64,000 bases of DNA from Streptomyces alboniger (GTDB lineage: Bacteria > Actinomycetota > Actinomycetes > Streptomycetales > Streptomycetaceae). The stretch lies in contig NZ_CP023695.1 of NCBI RefSeq assembly GCF_008704395.1, positions 4,960,001 through 5,024,000 of the forward strand, read 5' to 3'. Shown here piece by piece: positions 8,133-16,573 of this stretch. A program made the position numbers and the translations under genes. Positions within the stretch are counted from its first letter, which is position 1. Every line of letters starts with the position of its first letter. The notes under the pieces were generated by a model, which was given only the letters and a program-made list of their open reading frames with translations, did no database searches and was not told the origin of the DNA.

Positions 8133-9473
8133 TCAGGCCGTGCAGTACTGCTGTTCCTTGCCGATGGACCGGTACATGCAGTCCGAGTTCTCCAGGAGTT
8201 GCAGGACCGCGTCGCGGTTGCGCGAGGTCTCGCGTTCGATGACCTCGTCGGGCGGGTAGAAGCCGCCGCCGCCCGCGGTCGACGGGTACATCTCGAAGGT
8301 GTAGCTGAAGATCTTCTGGCTGCCCCACAGCCAGTCGTTGATCGACCCGTCCGTGATGTAGAGGTCGCTGGACTGCTGCGGCGTGTAGCCGTTGCTCGCG
8401 GCCATCTTGCGGCCGACGGTGGCGTGCGCGTCGCGGTCGTCCTGGGTGAGGCCGGGGCCCGTGTCGCTGTACGTGTAGCCGTAGGGCCACAGGATCAGTT
8501 CGCTGTACGTGTGGAAGTCGATGGAGGCCCTGATCTGCTGCTTGCCGCCGACGACGCGGCTGCGGACGAAGTTGGCGACGACCTTCACCTCGGGGGCCGA
8601 CTCGGCGCTCGGGCCGCGGTAGGTCTCGGAGCCGGTGTTGCCCGATGAGCCGCCGCAGCAGCCCCACCGGTAGGCCCAGTTGCGGTTCATGTCGGTGCCG
8701 ACGTTCGACGAACCGCTGTTGGGCTGGCGATTCTTGCGCCAGCTGCGGTAGGAGCCGGTCGCGATGTCGTACTCGCCGCCGTCCGGGTTCAGGTCCGGCA
8801 CGATCCAGATCTCGCGCTCGTCGACCATCTTCTTGACCCGGGCGTCGGTGGCGTAGTCGTCGCCCAGCTCGCGCAGCAGGTAGAGCGCCATCTCCACCGT
8901 CAGGTGCTCGCGGGCGTGCTGGTGGTGGGTGAAGAGGACCTCGGGCTCGGCCTCGTCGGTGGCCACGTTGTCGCTGATCTTGATGGCGACGATGTCCCGG
9001 CCCTGGTAGGACTTGCCGATGACGCGCTTGCTCATCAGGTTCGGGTGGGCCGCGATGCGCTGGTCGATCGCCGCCGTCATCTCGGCGTAGTTGTGGTAGC
9101 GCGAGTCGGCGGGCGGGAAGTCCTTGGCCTCCACCGGCAGTCCGTTCGTACGCTTCGGGGGGCCGGCCAGAGCCCTGAGTTCGTAGCCCGCCTCCCGGAG
9201 CCGGGCCGCCTCGCGGCCGTCGGCGGAGACGACCACCGCGCGGGCGTGGACCTCGTCGATCGCGACACCCGTGCGGGCGAGCGCGGTGCGGGCGGCTCGG
9301 TCGTCGGCCATCGGGATCTCGTACTGACGGGTCTCCTCATCGGCGGCCGCCGCGCTCCGGGCGGTGGTGCCGGGCTCGGACGGGGAGGCGTTGGCGGTGA
9401 GGGGGGCCGCCACGGCGAGGGCGAGAAGGGCCGCGAGGGTGGCGGATCTTCTGCCGCGTATGCGGAGTCGCAT
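8133..9473 (-). CDS. Secreted M14-family zinc carboxypeptidase
   Basis: A 446-residue preproprotein. The N-terminus (Arg-rich, then [19 protein letters not shown]) is a signal peptide with a cleavage site near residue 30. A propeptide-like region (residues about 45-120) precedes the M14 catalytic domain. The zinc ligands are visible as HAREH (H186 and E189) and H321 in IDFHTYSE; the catalytic glutamate is E394 in [18 protein letters not shown] and SETYRGP carry the substrate-binding Asn-Arg region of metallocarboxypeptidases. Streptomycete members cleave C-terminal basic or hydrophobic residues, and this one would act outside the cell. The C-terminus has paired cysteines (CMYRS, QYCTA) likely to form a disulfide. 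It is transcribed toward the GntP gene. Confidence 0.92.
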   Translation of the reverse strand: MRLRIRGRRSATLAALLALAVAAPLTANASPSEPGTTARSAAAADEETRQYEIPMADDRAARTALARTGVAIDEVHARAVVVSADGREAARLREAGYELRALAGPPKRTNGLPVEAKDFPPADSRYHNYAEMTAAIDQRIAAHPNLMSKRVIGKSYQGRDIVAIKISDNVATDEAEPEVLFTHHQHAREHLTVEMALYLLRELGDDYATDARVKKMVDEREIWIVPDLNPDGGEYDIATGSYRSWRKNRQPNSGSSNVGTDMNRNWAYRWGCCGGSSGNTGSETYRGPSAESAPEVKVVANFVRSRVVGGKQQIRASIDFHTYSELILWPYGYTYSDTGPGLTQDDRDAHATVGRKMAASNGYTPQQSSDLYITDGSINDWLWGSQKIFSYTFEMYPSTAGGGGFYPPDEVIERETSRNRDAVLQLLENSDCMYRSIGKEQQYCTA

Positions 9474-9527
9474 GAAGTCTCCTCAGGGGTGGGGGGGTGT
9501 TTCAGTGCGACGCGTGGGGGTGCGGGG

Positions 9528-9589
9528 GTGCTGGGACGCGGGGTGCTGGGACGCGGGGTCTTGTGCGGGGTGCGCACTGTCGTGCGCAC
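9528..9589. repeat. Short tandem repeat and twin palindromes upstream of the Nramp-like gene
   Basis: GTGCTGGGACGCGGG occurs twice in direct tandem (9528-9542 and 9543-9557). Immediately after, the self-complementary octamer GTGCGCAC appears twice (9570-9577 and 9582-9589) separated by TGTC, so the pair can act as two operator half-sites or fold into a hairpin. The 9474-9695 interval otherwise holds no gene and must contain the divergent promoters of the carboxypeptidase and transporter. Confidence 0.5.
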
Positions 9590-9695
9590 GGTGCGGGTCG
9601 CGCCGCCCCATCGTCGAGGCGTGGCATGCTCCGGTCAATGCTGTCTTCCGGCCAACCCCTTGTGCCCCGCGCCGCTTTGCGCTTTCTTGATCGGC

Positions 9696-11027
9696 ATGGC
9701 TGAAACCACAGGCAGTGGCACCACCGCCGGCGCATCGGCACCCCAGCCCCGCAAGTCGAGCTGGAAGTACATCGGCCCCGGCATCGTCGTCGCCGCGACC
9801 GGCGTCGGCGCCGGTGACCTCGTCGCGACCCTCATCGCGGGCAGCAACTTCGGCTACACCCTGCTCTGGGCCGCGGTCATCGGCTGCGTCGTGAAGATCT
9901 CGCTCGCCGAGGCCGCCGGCCGCTGGCACCTGTCCACCGGACGCACCCTCTTCGACGGCTGGGCGAGCCTCGGCCGCTGGACGACGTGGTTCTTCGTCGT
10001 CTACGTGGTGATCTGGGGGTACGTCTACGGGGCGGCGGCCATGTCGTCCTCGGGGCTGCCCCTCCAGGCGCTCTTCCCCGACGTCATGGAACTCAAGTGG
10101 TGGGCGATCCTCACCGGCCTCGTCGGGCTCGTCTTCGTCTGGTTCAACAAGTACGCCGTCTTCGAGAAGGTCATGACGGTCCTGGTCGGCGTGATGTTCG
10201 TCGTCACCGTTTACCTCGCCATCCGCGTCACCCCGCACCTGGGCGAGGCCTTCGCGGGCCTGCTGCCCGTCCTGCCCGACGAGAAGGACTCGATCCTCAA
10301 CACGCTCGGCCTGATCGGCGGCGTCGGCGGCACCATCACCCTTGCCGCGTACGGCTACTGGGTCAACGCCAAGGGCTGGACCAACACCGGCTGGATGAAG
10401 GTGATGCGGCTCGACAACCGCGTCGCGTACATCACCACCGGCGTCTTCGTCGTCGCCATGCTCTTCGTCGGCGCCGAGATGCTGCACTCCGCGAACGTCG
10501 CCATCGCGAGCGGCGACAAGGGCCTCGTCCAGCTCTCCGGCATCCTGGAGAAGGAGTACGGCAACGCCACCGCCAAGCTGTTCCTCGTCGGCTTCTTCGC
10601 CACGTCGTTCACCTCGCTGATCGGCGTGTGGCACGGCGTCAGCCTGATGTTCGCGGACTTCGTCGAGCGCTACCGCAAGCAGCGGGCGGGCGCCGACGAG
10701 AAGGCGCTCAGCGGCGAGGAGGTGGCGTCCGGCGCGCGCGAGGAGTCGGTGCCGTTCCGCGCGTACCTGCTCTGGCTGACCTTCCCGCCGATGATCCTGC
10801 TCTTCCAGGGCCAGCCCTTCCGGCTGATCATCATCTACGGCGTGCTGGGCGCGGCCTTCATGCCCTTCCTCTCGCTGACCCTCATCTGGCTGCTCAACTC
10901 CTCGCGCACACCCAGCGAGTGGCGCAACGGCTGGCTCAGCAACGGCATGCTGGCGGTCGCGGGCCTGCTGTTCCTGGTCCTGTGCGTCAAACAGATCTCC
11001 GACCAGGACTGGAGCAGCTTCTTCTAG
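9696..11027 (+). CDS. Nramp-superfamily membrane transporter lacking the canonical DPGN motif
   Basis: A 443-residue membrane protein with about 11 transmembrane segments, related to the Nramp (NrD) divalent-metal transporter superfamily. It opens with SSWKYIGPGIVVAATGVGAG in TM1; true Nramp Mn/Fe transporters have DPGN at the unwound part of this helix, whereas here the segment reads GVGAGDLVATL. TM6, where the metal-binding methionine lies in classic members, reads ITLAAYGYWVN with no MPH motif. It therefore belongs to a divergent clade whose substrate is not established. The ATG at 9696 has only a weak ribosome-binding site. The gene stands alone, divergent from the carboxypeptidase. Confidence 0.72.
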   Translation: MAETTGSGTTAGASAPQPRKSSWKYIGPGIVVAATGVGAGDLVATLIAGSNFGYTLLWAAVIGCVVKISLAEAAGRWHLSTGRTLFDGWASLGRWTTWFFVVYVVIWGYVYGAAAMSSSGLPLQALFPDVMELKWWAILTGLVGLVFVWFNKYAVFEKVMTVLVGVMFVVTVYLAIRVTPHLGEAFAGLLPVLPDEKDSILNTLGLIGGVGGTITLAAYGYWVNAKGWTNTGWMKVMRLDNRVAYITTGVFVVAMLFVGAEMLHSANVAIASGDKGLVQLSGILEKEYGNATAKLFLVGFFATSFTSLIGVWHGVSLMFADFVERYRKQRAGADEKALSGEEVASGAREESVPFRAYLLWLTFPPMILLFQGQPFRLIIIYGVLGAAFMPFLSLTLIWLLNSSRTPSEWRNGWLSNGMLAVAGLLFLVLCVKQISDQDWSSFF

Positions 11028-11081
11028 CTCTCTGCCAGCTCTCCGTCAGTTCCCCGGTAGCTCCCCGCGCCCGCCCACCGG

Positions 11082-11146
11082 ACACCCGCTTCCCAGTACG
11101 GGACAGTCACCTCCACGTGAACACTGGGAAGTTGGGTGTTGAGGTG
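11082..11146 (+). promoter_or_regulatory. Leader with two mutually exclusive hairpins upstream of the Tad locus
   Basis: Pairing A joins ACACCC plus TTCCCAGT (11082-11097) with ACTGGGAA plus GGGTGT (11123-11139). Pairing B joins CACCTC and AACAC (11108-11124) with GTGTTGAGGTG (11136-11146). The two share bases and cannot coexist. This could be an operator with several symmetric arms or an RNA switch; transcript data are needed to know if it is transcribed. Confidence 0.35.
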
Positions 11147-11211
11147 GCCCTTGCCTGGATATGGTGCTGGGGCCGAGGAGAAGTGCAGGGTGAGCCGCAG
11201 GGGGTGCGCGC

Positions 11212-12105
11212 ATGCCGACCGCCATAGCCGTCACCGGCCCCGACCTCGTGCTGCCCTCGCCCGACCGGCACACGCCCTCCGCCGCCGTCCTCCAGTCCGC
11301 CGTACGGCCCCCGCGGGCGTACTCGCTGGACCAGGCGCTCACCGAGATGCACACGCTCATCGAGCACCACGGCTATGTGATCGCCCTGTGCCCCGCCTCG
11401 GCGCCCGCAGCCGTCACGCAGCGCCTGTACGCGGTCCGCTCGGTCCTGGAGAGCGACCGGATCGCCGTCGTCCGCTCCGACCTGCCGCCGCTCGGCCTCG
11501 CCGTACTCGCCCTCCAGTTACGGCAGTTGTCCGTCTGCGACTTCAGCCCCGGCGTCCTCGCCTCCGCCGCCCGGCTGCTCTCCCACTACATCTACGCGGG
11601 CGCCCTGCTCGGCTCCGTCACCAAGCTCGACCGCGTCCCCGTCACCCTCCAGTCGCACGCCAAGTCCTGGCTTCCCGGAGCGCAGTTCGCGGTCCTCGCC
11701 ACCCCGCGGCCCGAGCTGGTGAAGCTCTCGGGCGACGGCTCGCAGGCGCGCCTGACGGGACCGGCGTTCGGTACGAAGATGCTGTACGCACCTGGGCAGT
11801 TGGCGCCCGGCTGGGTCACCGGTCACCTCGCCCCCGCCTGGCGCTCCCAAGAGGTCGAGGAGGCCCGCCTGCCCGCCGAGTCCGCCCGCTGGTGGGCCAC
11901 CGGCAAGCTCGTCGAGTTCGCCGCGGCCATCCCGGACATCTCGGTCCTCTACCAGCTCGTGTCGTCCGTCCGCCGCGACGACTGCCACTGGTGCGGGCTC
12001 GAACTCATCGGCGACCGCTGCGCGTTCTGCGCGGCGCCGCTGCCGCCGCCCGAGGACCGCCCCGGGCGCCCCGTCCGCGCACTCCTGCCCCGCGGTGCGA
12101 CCTAG
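11212..12105 (+). CDS. Conserved streptomycete protein of the Tad locus with a C-terminal CxxC-CxxC zinc ribbon
   Basis: A 297-residue protein of unknown function, with no membrane segment or signal peptide seen. Residues 40-110 (YSLDQALTEMHTLIEHHGYV onward) look like a mixed alpha/beta domain. The C-terminus contains C258-x2-C261-x8-C270-x2-C273 in CHWCGLELIGDRCAFC, a probable zinc ribbon. Codon 103 is TTA (11518-11520), the rare leucine codon read by the bldA tRNA in Streptomyces, so production may be tied to development. It precedes cpaB by 92 bases on the same strand and likely begins the pilus operon. A role in pilus regulation or assembly is inference from position only. Confidence 0.75.
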   Translation: MPTAIAVTGPDLVLPSPDRHTPSAAVLQSAVRPPRAYSLDQALTEMHTLIEHHGYVIALCPASAPAAVTQRLYAVRSVLESDRIAVVRSDLPPLGLAVLALQLRQLSVCDFSPGVLASAARLLSHYIYAGALLGSVTKLDRVPVTLQSHAKSWLPGAQFAVLATPRPELVKLSGDGSQARLTGPAFGTKMLYAPGQLAPGWVTGHLAPAWRSQEVEEARLPAESARWWATGKLVEFAAAIPDISVLYQLVSSVRRDDCHWCGLELIGDRCAFCAAPLPPPEDRPGRPVRALLPRGAT

Positions 12106-12197
12106 CCGCCCCACCCTCGTACGCGACCCGCGACCGACGACGCGCCACCCCGCTCACTGTCCGTAGCCACCCGCACTCGATCGAGGTAGTCCGGCCC

Positions 12198-12908
12198 ATG
12201 AACTCACGCCAGCGCCGCGGCGTCATCCTGCTGGTCCTGTCGGTCCTGTGCGCGTTCGGCGCGTTCGCGGGCGTCCTCTCGGTGATCCGTGACGTGAACT
12301 CGAAAGTGGGCCCCGAGGTCACCGCGTACAAGCTCAAAGGGGACATCGCGCCCTACAAGGAACTGACCGCCGAGCAGTTCGAGAAGGTCGAGATGCCCGA
12401 GCGGTGGCTCTCCGACAACGCCGTCACCAACCTCCGTGAGATCCGCGGCAAGATCGCCGTCACCCAGCTCCGCGAGGGTTCGCTGCTCCAGTCCGACATG
12501 ATCGTCAAGCGGCCCGAACTCGGCCCGGGACAGCAGGAGATCGCCATCATGATCGATGCGGCGACCGGCGTCGCGGGCAAGATCACGCCCGGCTCGACGG
12601 TCAACATCTACGCCACCTTCAAGGGCGAGAGCGACAAGGCGAAGGACCAGTCCAAAGTCATCGTGGAGGGCGCCAAGGTCCTCGACGTCGGCAAGCTGAC
12701 CCCGCTCGAACCGGACCAGGACGACCGCACGCGCCGCAGGGCGAGCGAGGCCGTGCCGATCACGTTCGCCCTCGGCACGGCGGACGCGCAGCGCGTCGCG
12801 TACGCCGAGTCGTTCGCCACGCACGTCCGCCTCGCCCTCATCGGCGCGGGCGGCGACCCGACGGTCCCGCCGCGGGACCGGACGTACACCCTCGACGAGG
12901 ACAAGTAG
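12198..12908 (+). CDS. cpaB: CpaB/RcpC-like Flp pilus assembly protein (SAF domain)
   Basis: A 236-residue single-pass membrane protein. Residues 8-29 (VILLVLSVLCAFGAFAGVLSV) form an N-terminal anchor. An SAF-like domain follows: VTAYKLKGDIAPYKELTAEQ, then LREIRGKIAVTQLREGSLLQ, matching the antifreeze/flagellar P-ring-like fold of CpaB/RcpC proteins. A second beta-rich part runs from IAIMIDAATGVAGKITPGST to the C-terminus. In Gram-negatives CpaB links the secretin to the inner-membrane complex; in this Gram-positive it is probably a wall-side assembly factor. The gene ends LDEDK, and its last 100 bases are repeated downstream (see the duplication entry). Confidence 0.85.
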   Translation: MNSRQRRGVILLVLSVLCAFGAFAGVLSVIRDVNSKVGPEVTAYKLKGDIAPYKELTAEQFEKVEMPERWLSDNAVTNLREIRGKIAVTQLREGSLLQSDMIVKRPELGPGQQEIAIMIDAATGVAGKITPGSTVNIYATFKGESDKAKDQSKVIVEGAKVLDVGKLTPLEPDQDDRTRRRASEAVPITFALGTADAQRVAYAESFATHVRLALIGAGGDPTVPPRDRTYTLDEDK

Positions 12909-13212
12909 GAGGTCTCGCATGGCCACTCGGATCCTGCCCGCCGTGGGGGACATCGAGGCCGCCCGCGTGCTGTCTGCGTGCACCGGCAGGCTGCCGGACG
13001 CGGTGTCGGCCTGGGCCGTGGTGCTCGCCTTCCGTGTGTGGTCGGCTTTTTCGGGTGCGGGTGGCGGTGTGGTGTTGTCGCCGTGCGGTCGGGCATGCAC
13101 CTTCGACGAGGACAAGTAGGAGGTCTCGCATGGCTACTCGGATCCTGCCGGCCGTGGGGGACATCGAGGCCGCCCGCGCGTTGTCCACGCTGACCGGGCA
13201 GCTGCCCGACGC
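12893..13212 (+). repeat. Diverged tandem duplication (211-bp unit) of the cpaB/cpaE junction
   Basis: The stretch from the final codons of cpaB through the first 28 codons of cpaE occurs twice, offset by exactly 211 bases. The cpaB stop is at 12908 and its echo at 13119; the cpaE ATG is at 12919 and 13130. The core of about 80 bases around stop, GGAGG and ATG is nearly identical. Toward the edges the copies diverge, but CpaB-tail similarity (GAGG followed later by DEDK) can be followed about 20 residues upstream in copy 2. This is the layout a tandem duplication of cpaB-end plus cpaE-start would leave. Confidence 0.8.
12919..13119 (+). pseudogene. Chimeric 66-codon ORF: CpaE N-terminus joined to CpaB C-terminus
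   Basis: The frame starts MATRILPAVGDIEAAR, as in the real CpaE start, keeps similarity to about residue 28 (LPDA), and ends GAGGGVVLSP then FDEDK, echoing the CpaB tail. It keeps a good ribosome-binding site (GGAGG at 12907-12911) and a stop. The middle is not recognisably functional. It is best explained as the by-product of the 211-bp tandem duplication. Because the frame is open, a short peptide could still be made; translation of the true cpaE could be coupled to it, since the start at 13130 is 11 bases after its stop. Confidence 0.7.
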
Positions 13213-14755
13213 CGAGCCCTCCCTGCCCGTCGGTGACTCCACCGCGCTGCTCGACACCCTCGCGCGCCTCGCCGCCGAGTCCGTCGACGAGCTGCCGGAA
13301 GTCGTCCTCGTCCACGAGCGGATCGGGCCGGCCCCGGCGCTCGACCTCATCCGCGACCTCGTCCTGCGCTTCCCCGCCGTCGGCGTCGTCCTGATCACCG
13401 CCGACACCAGCCCGGGCACCCTCACGGCCGCCATGGACTCCGGGGCACGCGGCATCGTCGGCTTCCCGCTCGCCTACGACGCCCTCGCCGAACGCGTCCA
13501 GGCCGCCGCGGCCTGGTCCGCAGGCATGCGGCGCCACCTCGGCAGCGGGGGGCTCGAACTGTACGGCGGCGGTACGGGCGGGCCCGGGGCGCCCGGCGGC
13601 GCGGGCACCGTCGTCACGGTCAGCGGGGCCAAGGGCGGCGTCGGGACGACCCTGACGGCCGTCCAACTCGCCCTCGCCGCACAGGCGTCGGGCCGCACCA
13701 CCGCCCTCCTCGACCTCGACCTCCAGTCCGGCGACGTCGCCTCCTACCTGGACGTACAGTTCCGCCGCTCGGTCGTCGACCTCGCCGCCATCACCGACAT
13801 CACGCCCCGCGTACTCCAGGACGCCGTCTACACCCACGAGAGCGGCATCGGCCTGCTCCTCGCCCCCGCCGAGGGCGAGCGCGGCGAGGAGGTCACCGAC
13901 CGGGTCACCCGGCAGATCCTCGGCTCCCTGCGCGCCCGCTACGACGTCGTGGTCGTCGACTGCGGCGCCTACGTCACCGCCGCGAGCGCCACCGCCGTCG
14001 AACTCGCCGACCACGCGTTGCTGCTCCTCACCCCCGACGTCGTCGCGGTACGCGCCGCCAAGCGGATGGTGCGGCTGTGGGACCGCCTCCAGATCCGCAA
14101 GGCCGAGGAGACCCTCACGGTCGTCAACCGCCACGGCAAGGGCACGGAGATCCAGCCCTCCCTGGTGGAACGCGTCACCGGCACCCGCGTGGCCCGCACC
14201 ACCGTGCCCGCCGCGTTCAAGGAACTCCAGGCCGCCGTGGACGCGGGCCGCATGCAGGACCTCGACAGCCGCTCCTCGGTGAAACAGGCGCTGTGGGGTC
14301 TCGCGGGCGAGCTGGGCCTCATCGACGCGGACAAGGCCAACGCCGGCAAGCGCGGCGGCCTCACCCTGCGGAGGAAGGCGGCCACCGGCGACCGCGGCGC
14401 GGTCACCCTCGAATTCGCCGGGATGTTCCCGCTGCTCCTCACGGTCATGGCGATCCTCTGGCAGTGCACCCTGTACGGCTACACGTACTCCCTCGCCGGG
14501 AACGCCGCGGACGAGGCGGCACGGGCGGCCACGGCGGCGTACGCGGCCGGGGAAGGCGAGGCCGGCGCCTGCTCCGCCGCGGCCCAGGAGCACCTGCCCG
14601 CCGCCTGGCAGGGCGCTGAGGTCTCCTGCGTGGACGAGGGCGCGGTGTGGAAGGCCACCGTGTCGGTGGACGTCCCGGTGTTCTTCCCCGGCTTCGACGC
14701 GGGGTGGCACGTCGACGGGAAGGCGGGCGCGGCGAAGGAGGGGGACGACGGATGA
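13130..14755 (+). CDS. cpaE: CpaE/TadZ-like pilus-localisation ATPase fused to a TadE-like pseudopilin domain
   Basis: A 541-residue two-part protein. Residues 1-140 form a receiver-like domain (VVLVHERIGPAPALDLIRDL, GVVLITADTSPGTL). Residues 158-400 form a ParA/MinD-type ATPase with the deviant Walker A SGAKGGVGTT (165-174), LLDLDLQSGDVASYL, and VVVVDCGAYV as Walker B. After a basic linker (GKRGGLTLRRKAATG) comes RGAVTLEFAGMFPLLLTVMA, a TadE-type prepilin-like signal and transmembrane helix (about 421-450), and an extracytoplasmic tail with a Cys pair. CpaE/TadZ sets the polar site of Tad assembly; fusion would tie it to the membrane. The next gene starts within its stop (ATGA). Whether the protein is processed into two is unknown. 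Confidence 0.85.
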   Translation: MATRILPAVGDIEAARALSTLTGQLPDAEPSLPVGDSTALLDTLARLAAESVDELPEVVLVHERIGPAPALDLIRDLVLRFPAVGVVLITADTSPGTLTAAMDSGARGIVGFPLAYDALAERVQAAAAWSAGMRRHLGSGGLELYGGGTGGPGAPGGAGTVVTVSGAKGGVGTTLTAVQLALAAQASGRTTALLDLDLQSGDVASYLDVQFRRSVVDLAAITDITPRVLQDAVYTHESGIGLLLAPAEGERGEEVTDRVTRQILGSLRARYDVVVVDCGAYVTAASATAVELADHALLLLTPDVVAVRAAKRMVRLWDRLQIRKAEETLTVVNRHGKGTEIQPSLVERVTGTRVARTTVPAAFKELQAAVDAGRMQDLDSRSSVKQALWGLAGELGLIDADKANAGKRGGLTLRRKAATGDRGAVTLEFAGMFPLLLTVMAILWQCTLYGYTYSLAGNAADEAARAATAAYAAGEGEAGACSAAAQEHLPAAWQGAEVSCVDEGAVWKATVSVDVPVFFPGFDAGWHVDGKAGAAKEGDDG

Positions 14756-15168
14756 GGGCGCCGAGGTCTCCGCGGTTCCTGAGGCCCCGCCGCCGGGGCG
14801 GCCGAGGAGCACCCCGCCGCTGGGGCGACCGCGGGGTATCGATGCTGGAGTTCGCCGGCTTCCTGCCGATCCTGCTCCTCGTCGGCCTCGCCGCGATCCA
14901 GCTCGGCCTGGTCGGCTACGCCGCCAACCAGGCGGGCTCCGGCGCCCGCGCTGCGGCCCGCGCGGCCTCGCAGGGCGACTCGGGGGAGGCGGCCGGGGCA
15001 GCGGCGATGGACGGCGGTCTGGATGCCTCCGTCGCGGTCGGCTCGGGCGGCGACACGACGACCGCCACGGTCGAGGTCCAGGTGCCGACGCTGCTCCCCT
15101 TCGTGGACGCGGGCTGGAGCGTCACCAAGGAGGCCACCATGCCCAACGACGACGACGCCGAGTACTGA
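14752..15168 (+). CDS. TadE-like minor pseudopilin
   Basis: A 138-residue protein with a very basic N-terminus (RSPRFLRPRRRGGRG) followed by GDRGVSMLEFAGFLPILLLV, the TadE signature in which a Glu lies five residues into a hydrophobic helix after a Gly. The helix (about residues 37-60) is followed by a small extracytoplasmic domain. In Tad systems TadE/TadF are minor pseudopilins processed by the TadV-type peptidase. The start ATG overlaps the cpaE stop (ATGA), with AAGGAGG close upstream inside cpaE. It parallels the TadE part of the preceding fusion, so the two may form a heterodimer. Confidence 0.85.
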   Translation: MRAPRSPRFLRPRRRGGRGAPRRWGDRGVSMLEFAGFLPILLLVGLAAIQLGLVGYAANQAGSGARAAARAASQGDSGEAAGAAAMDGGLDASVAVGSGGDTTTATVEVQVPTLLPFVDAGWSVTKEATMPNDDDAEY

Positions 15169-15201
15169 ACCCCGTACCCCTGAAGGAGGTTGAAGGACGC
15201 C

Positions 15202-16539
15202 ATGAGCCTGCGCGACCGCGTGGCCCCCACCCACCAGACCGAGCCGAGCCGCGACGACGGCCTCGTCGCCGTCTACCGCTCCAAGCTCCTGGAGGAGATC
15301 GACCTCGCCGAGATGTCGTCGCTCACCGCCGCGGACCGCCGCGTCCGCCTGGAGCGCGTCCTCGGCCACATCATCAGCCGCGAGGGACCCGTCCTCTCCA
15401 CCTCCGAACGCGCCCAGCTGATCCGCCGCGTCGTGGACGAAGCACTCGGCCTCGGCGTCCTCGAACCGCTCCTCGCCGACGCCTCCATCACCGAGATCAT
15501 GGTCAACGGCCCCGACTCGGTCTTCGTGGAGCGCGCCGGCCGCGTGGAACAGCTCCCGCTCCGCTTCGCCTCGAACGACCAGCTCATGCAGACCATCGAA
15601 CGCATCGTCTCGACGGTCAACCGACGCGTCGACGAGTCGAACCCCATGGTCGACGCCCGCCTGCCCACCGGCGAGCGCGTCAACGTCATCATCCCGCCGC
15701 TCGCCCTCACCGGCGCCACCCTCACCATCCGCCGCTTCCCCCGCGCCTACACGCTCCCCGAACTGATCGGCCTCGGCTCACTCGACGAGCACATGCTGAT
15801 GCTGCTCGCGGCGTTCGTGCGCGCCCGCTTCAACCTCATCGTCAGCGGCGGCACGGGCAGCGGCAAGACCACCCTCCTCAACGCCCTCTCCGGTCTGATC
15901 CCGGCCCACGAACGCATCATCACCATCGAGGACTCCGCGGAACTCCAGCTCCAGCAGGACCACGTCATCCGCCTCGAATCGCGCCCCGCCAACGTCGAGG
16001 GCAAGGGCCAGATCACCATCCGCGACCTCGTGCGCAACAGCCTGCGCATGCGCCCCGACCGCATCATCGTCGGCGAGGTCCGCGGCGGCGAGACCCTCGA
16101 CATGCTCCAGGCCATGTCGACCGGCCACGACGGCTCCCTCGCCACCGTCCACGCGAACACCGCGGAGGACGCCCTGATGCGCCTCCAGACCCTCGGCTCC
16201 ATGTCGGAGGTCCAGATCCCCTTCGAGGCGCTGAAGGACCAGATCAACTCCGCCGTCGACGTGGTCGTCCAGCTCGCCCGGCACAGCGACGGCTCCCGCA
16301 AGGTCTCCGAGATCGTGCTGCTCGTCTCGCACGGCCGCCAGCAGTTCCGCATCGCGCCCGTCACCCGCTTCGTGGCCCAGCCGATCGGCCCCGACCGGGT
16401 CGTGCGCGGCTGGTTCGAACACCTGCCCCTGCCCCGCGAGATCGCCGACAAGCTGTACGGCGCGGGCGAGCCGGTACCGCCGGCGTACGGCGTGGCGGAG
16501 GCGATCGACGTCCTGGACACGAGGGAGGCGATCGGATGA
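15202..16539 (+). CDS. tadA: TadA/CpaF-family pilus assembly secretion ATPase
   Basis: A 445-residue hexameric type II/IV secretion ATPase (GspE superfamily). The N-terminal domain includes LLADASITEIMVNGPDSVFV, a TadA hallmark. Walker A is GGTGSGKTT (216-224), the Asp box lies in ITIEDSAELQL, and the Walker B glutamate is in RIIVGEVRGGE (E292); TGHDGSLATVHANT holds the His box. It powers Flp pilus extension at the cytoplasmic face of TadB/TadC. ATG at 15202 is preferred to TTG at 15190 because AAGGA lies 4 bases upstream of the ATG and the stronger AAGGAGG further upstream fits both. It follows tadE by 33 bases. Confidence 0.94.
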   Translation: MSLRDRVAPTHQTEPSRDDGLVAVYRSKLLEEIDLAEMSSLTAADRRVRLERVLGHIISREGPVLSTSERAQLIRRVVDEALGLGVLEPLLADASITEIMVNGPDSVFVERAGRVEQLPLRFASNDQLMQTIERIVSTVNRRVDESNPMVDARLPTGERVNVIIPPLALTGATLTIRRFPRAYTLPELIGLGSLDEHMLMLLAAFVRARFNLIVSGGTGSGKTTLLNALSGLIPAHERIITIEDSAELQLQQDHVIRLESRPANVEGKGQITIRDLVRNSLRMRPDRIIVGEVRGGETLDMLQAMSTGHDGSLATVHANTAEDALMRLQTLGSMSEVQIPFEALKDQINSAVDVVVQLARHSDGSRKVSEIVLLVSHGRQQFRIAPVTRFVAQPIGPDRVVRGWFEHLPLPREIADKLYGAGEPVPPAYGVAEAIDVLDTREAIG

Positions 16540-16573
16540 CCGGCCCGTCCCCGAGCGAGGAAGGCGGCGCCCG

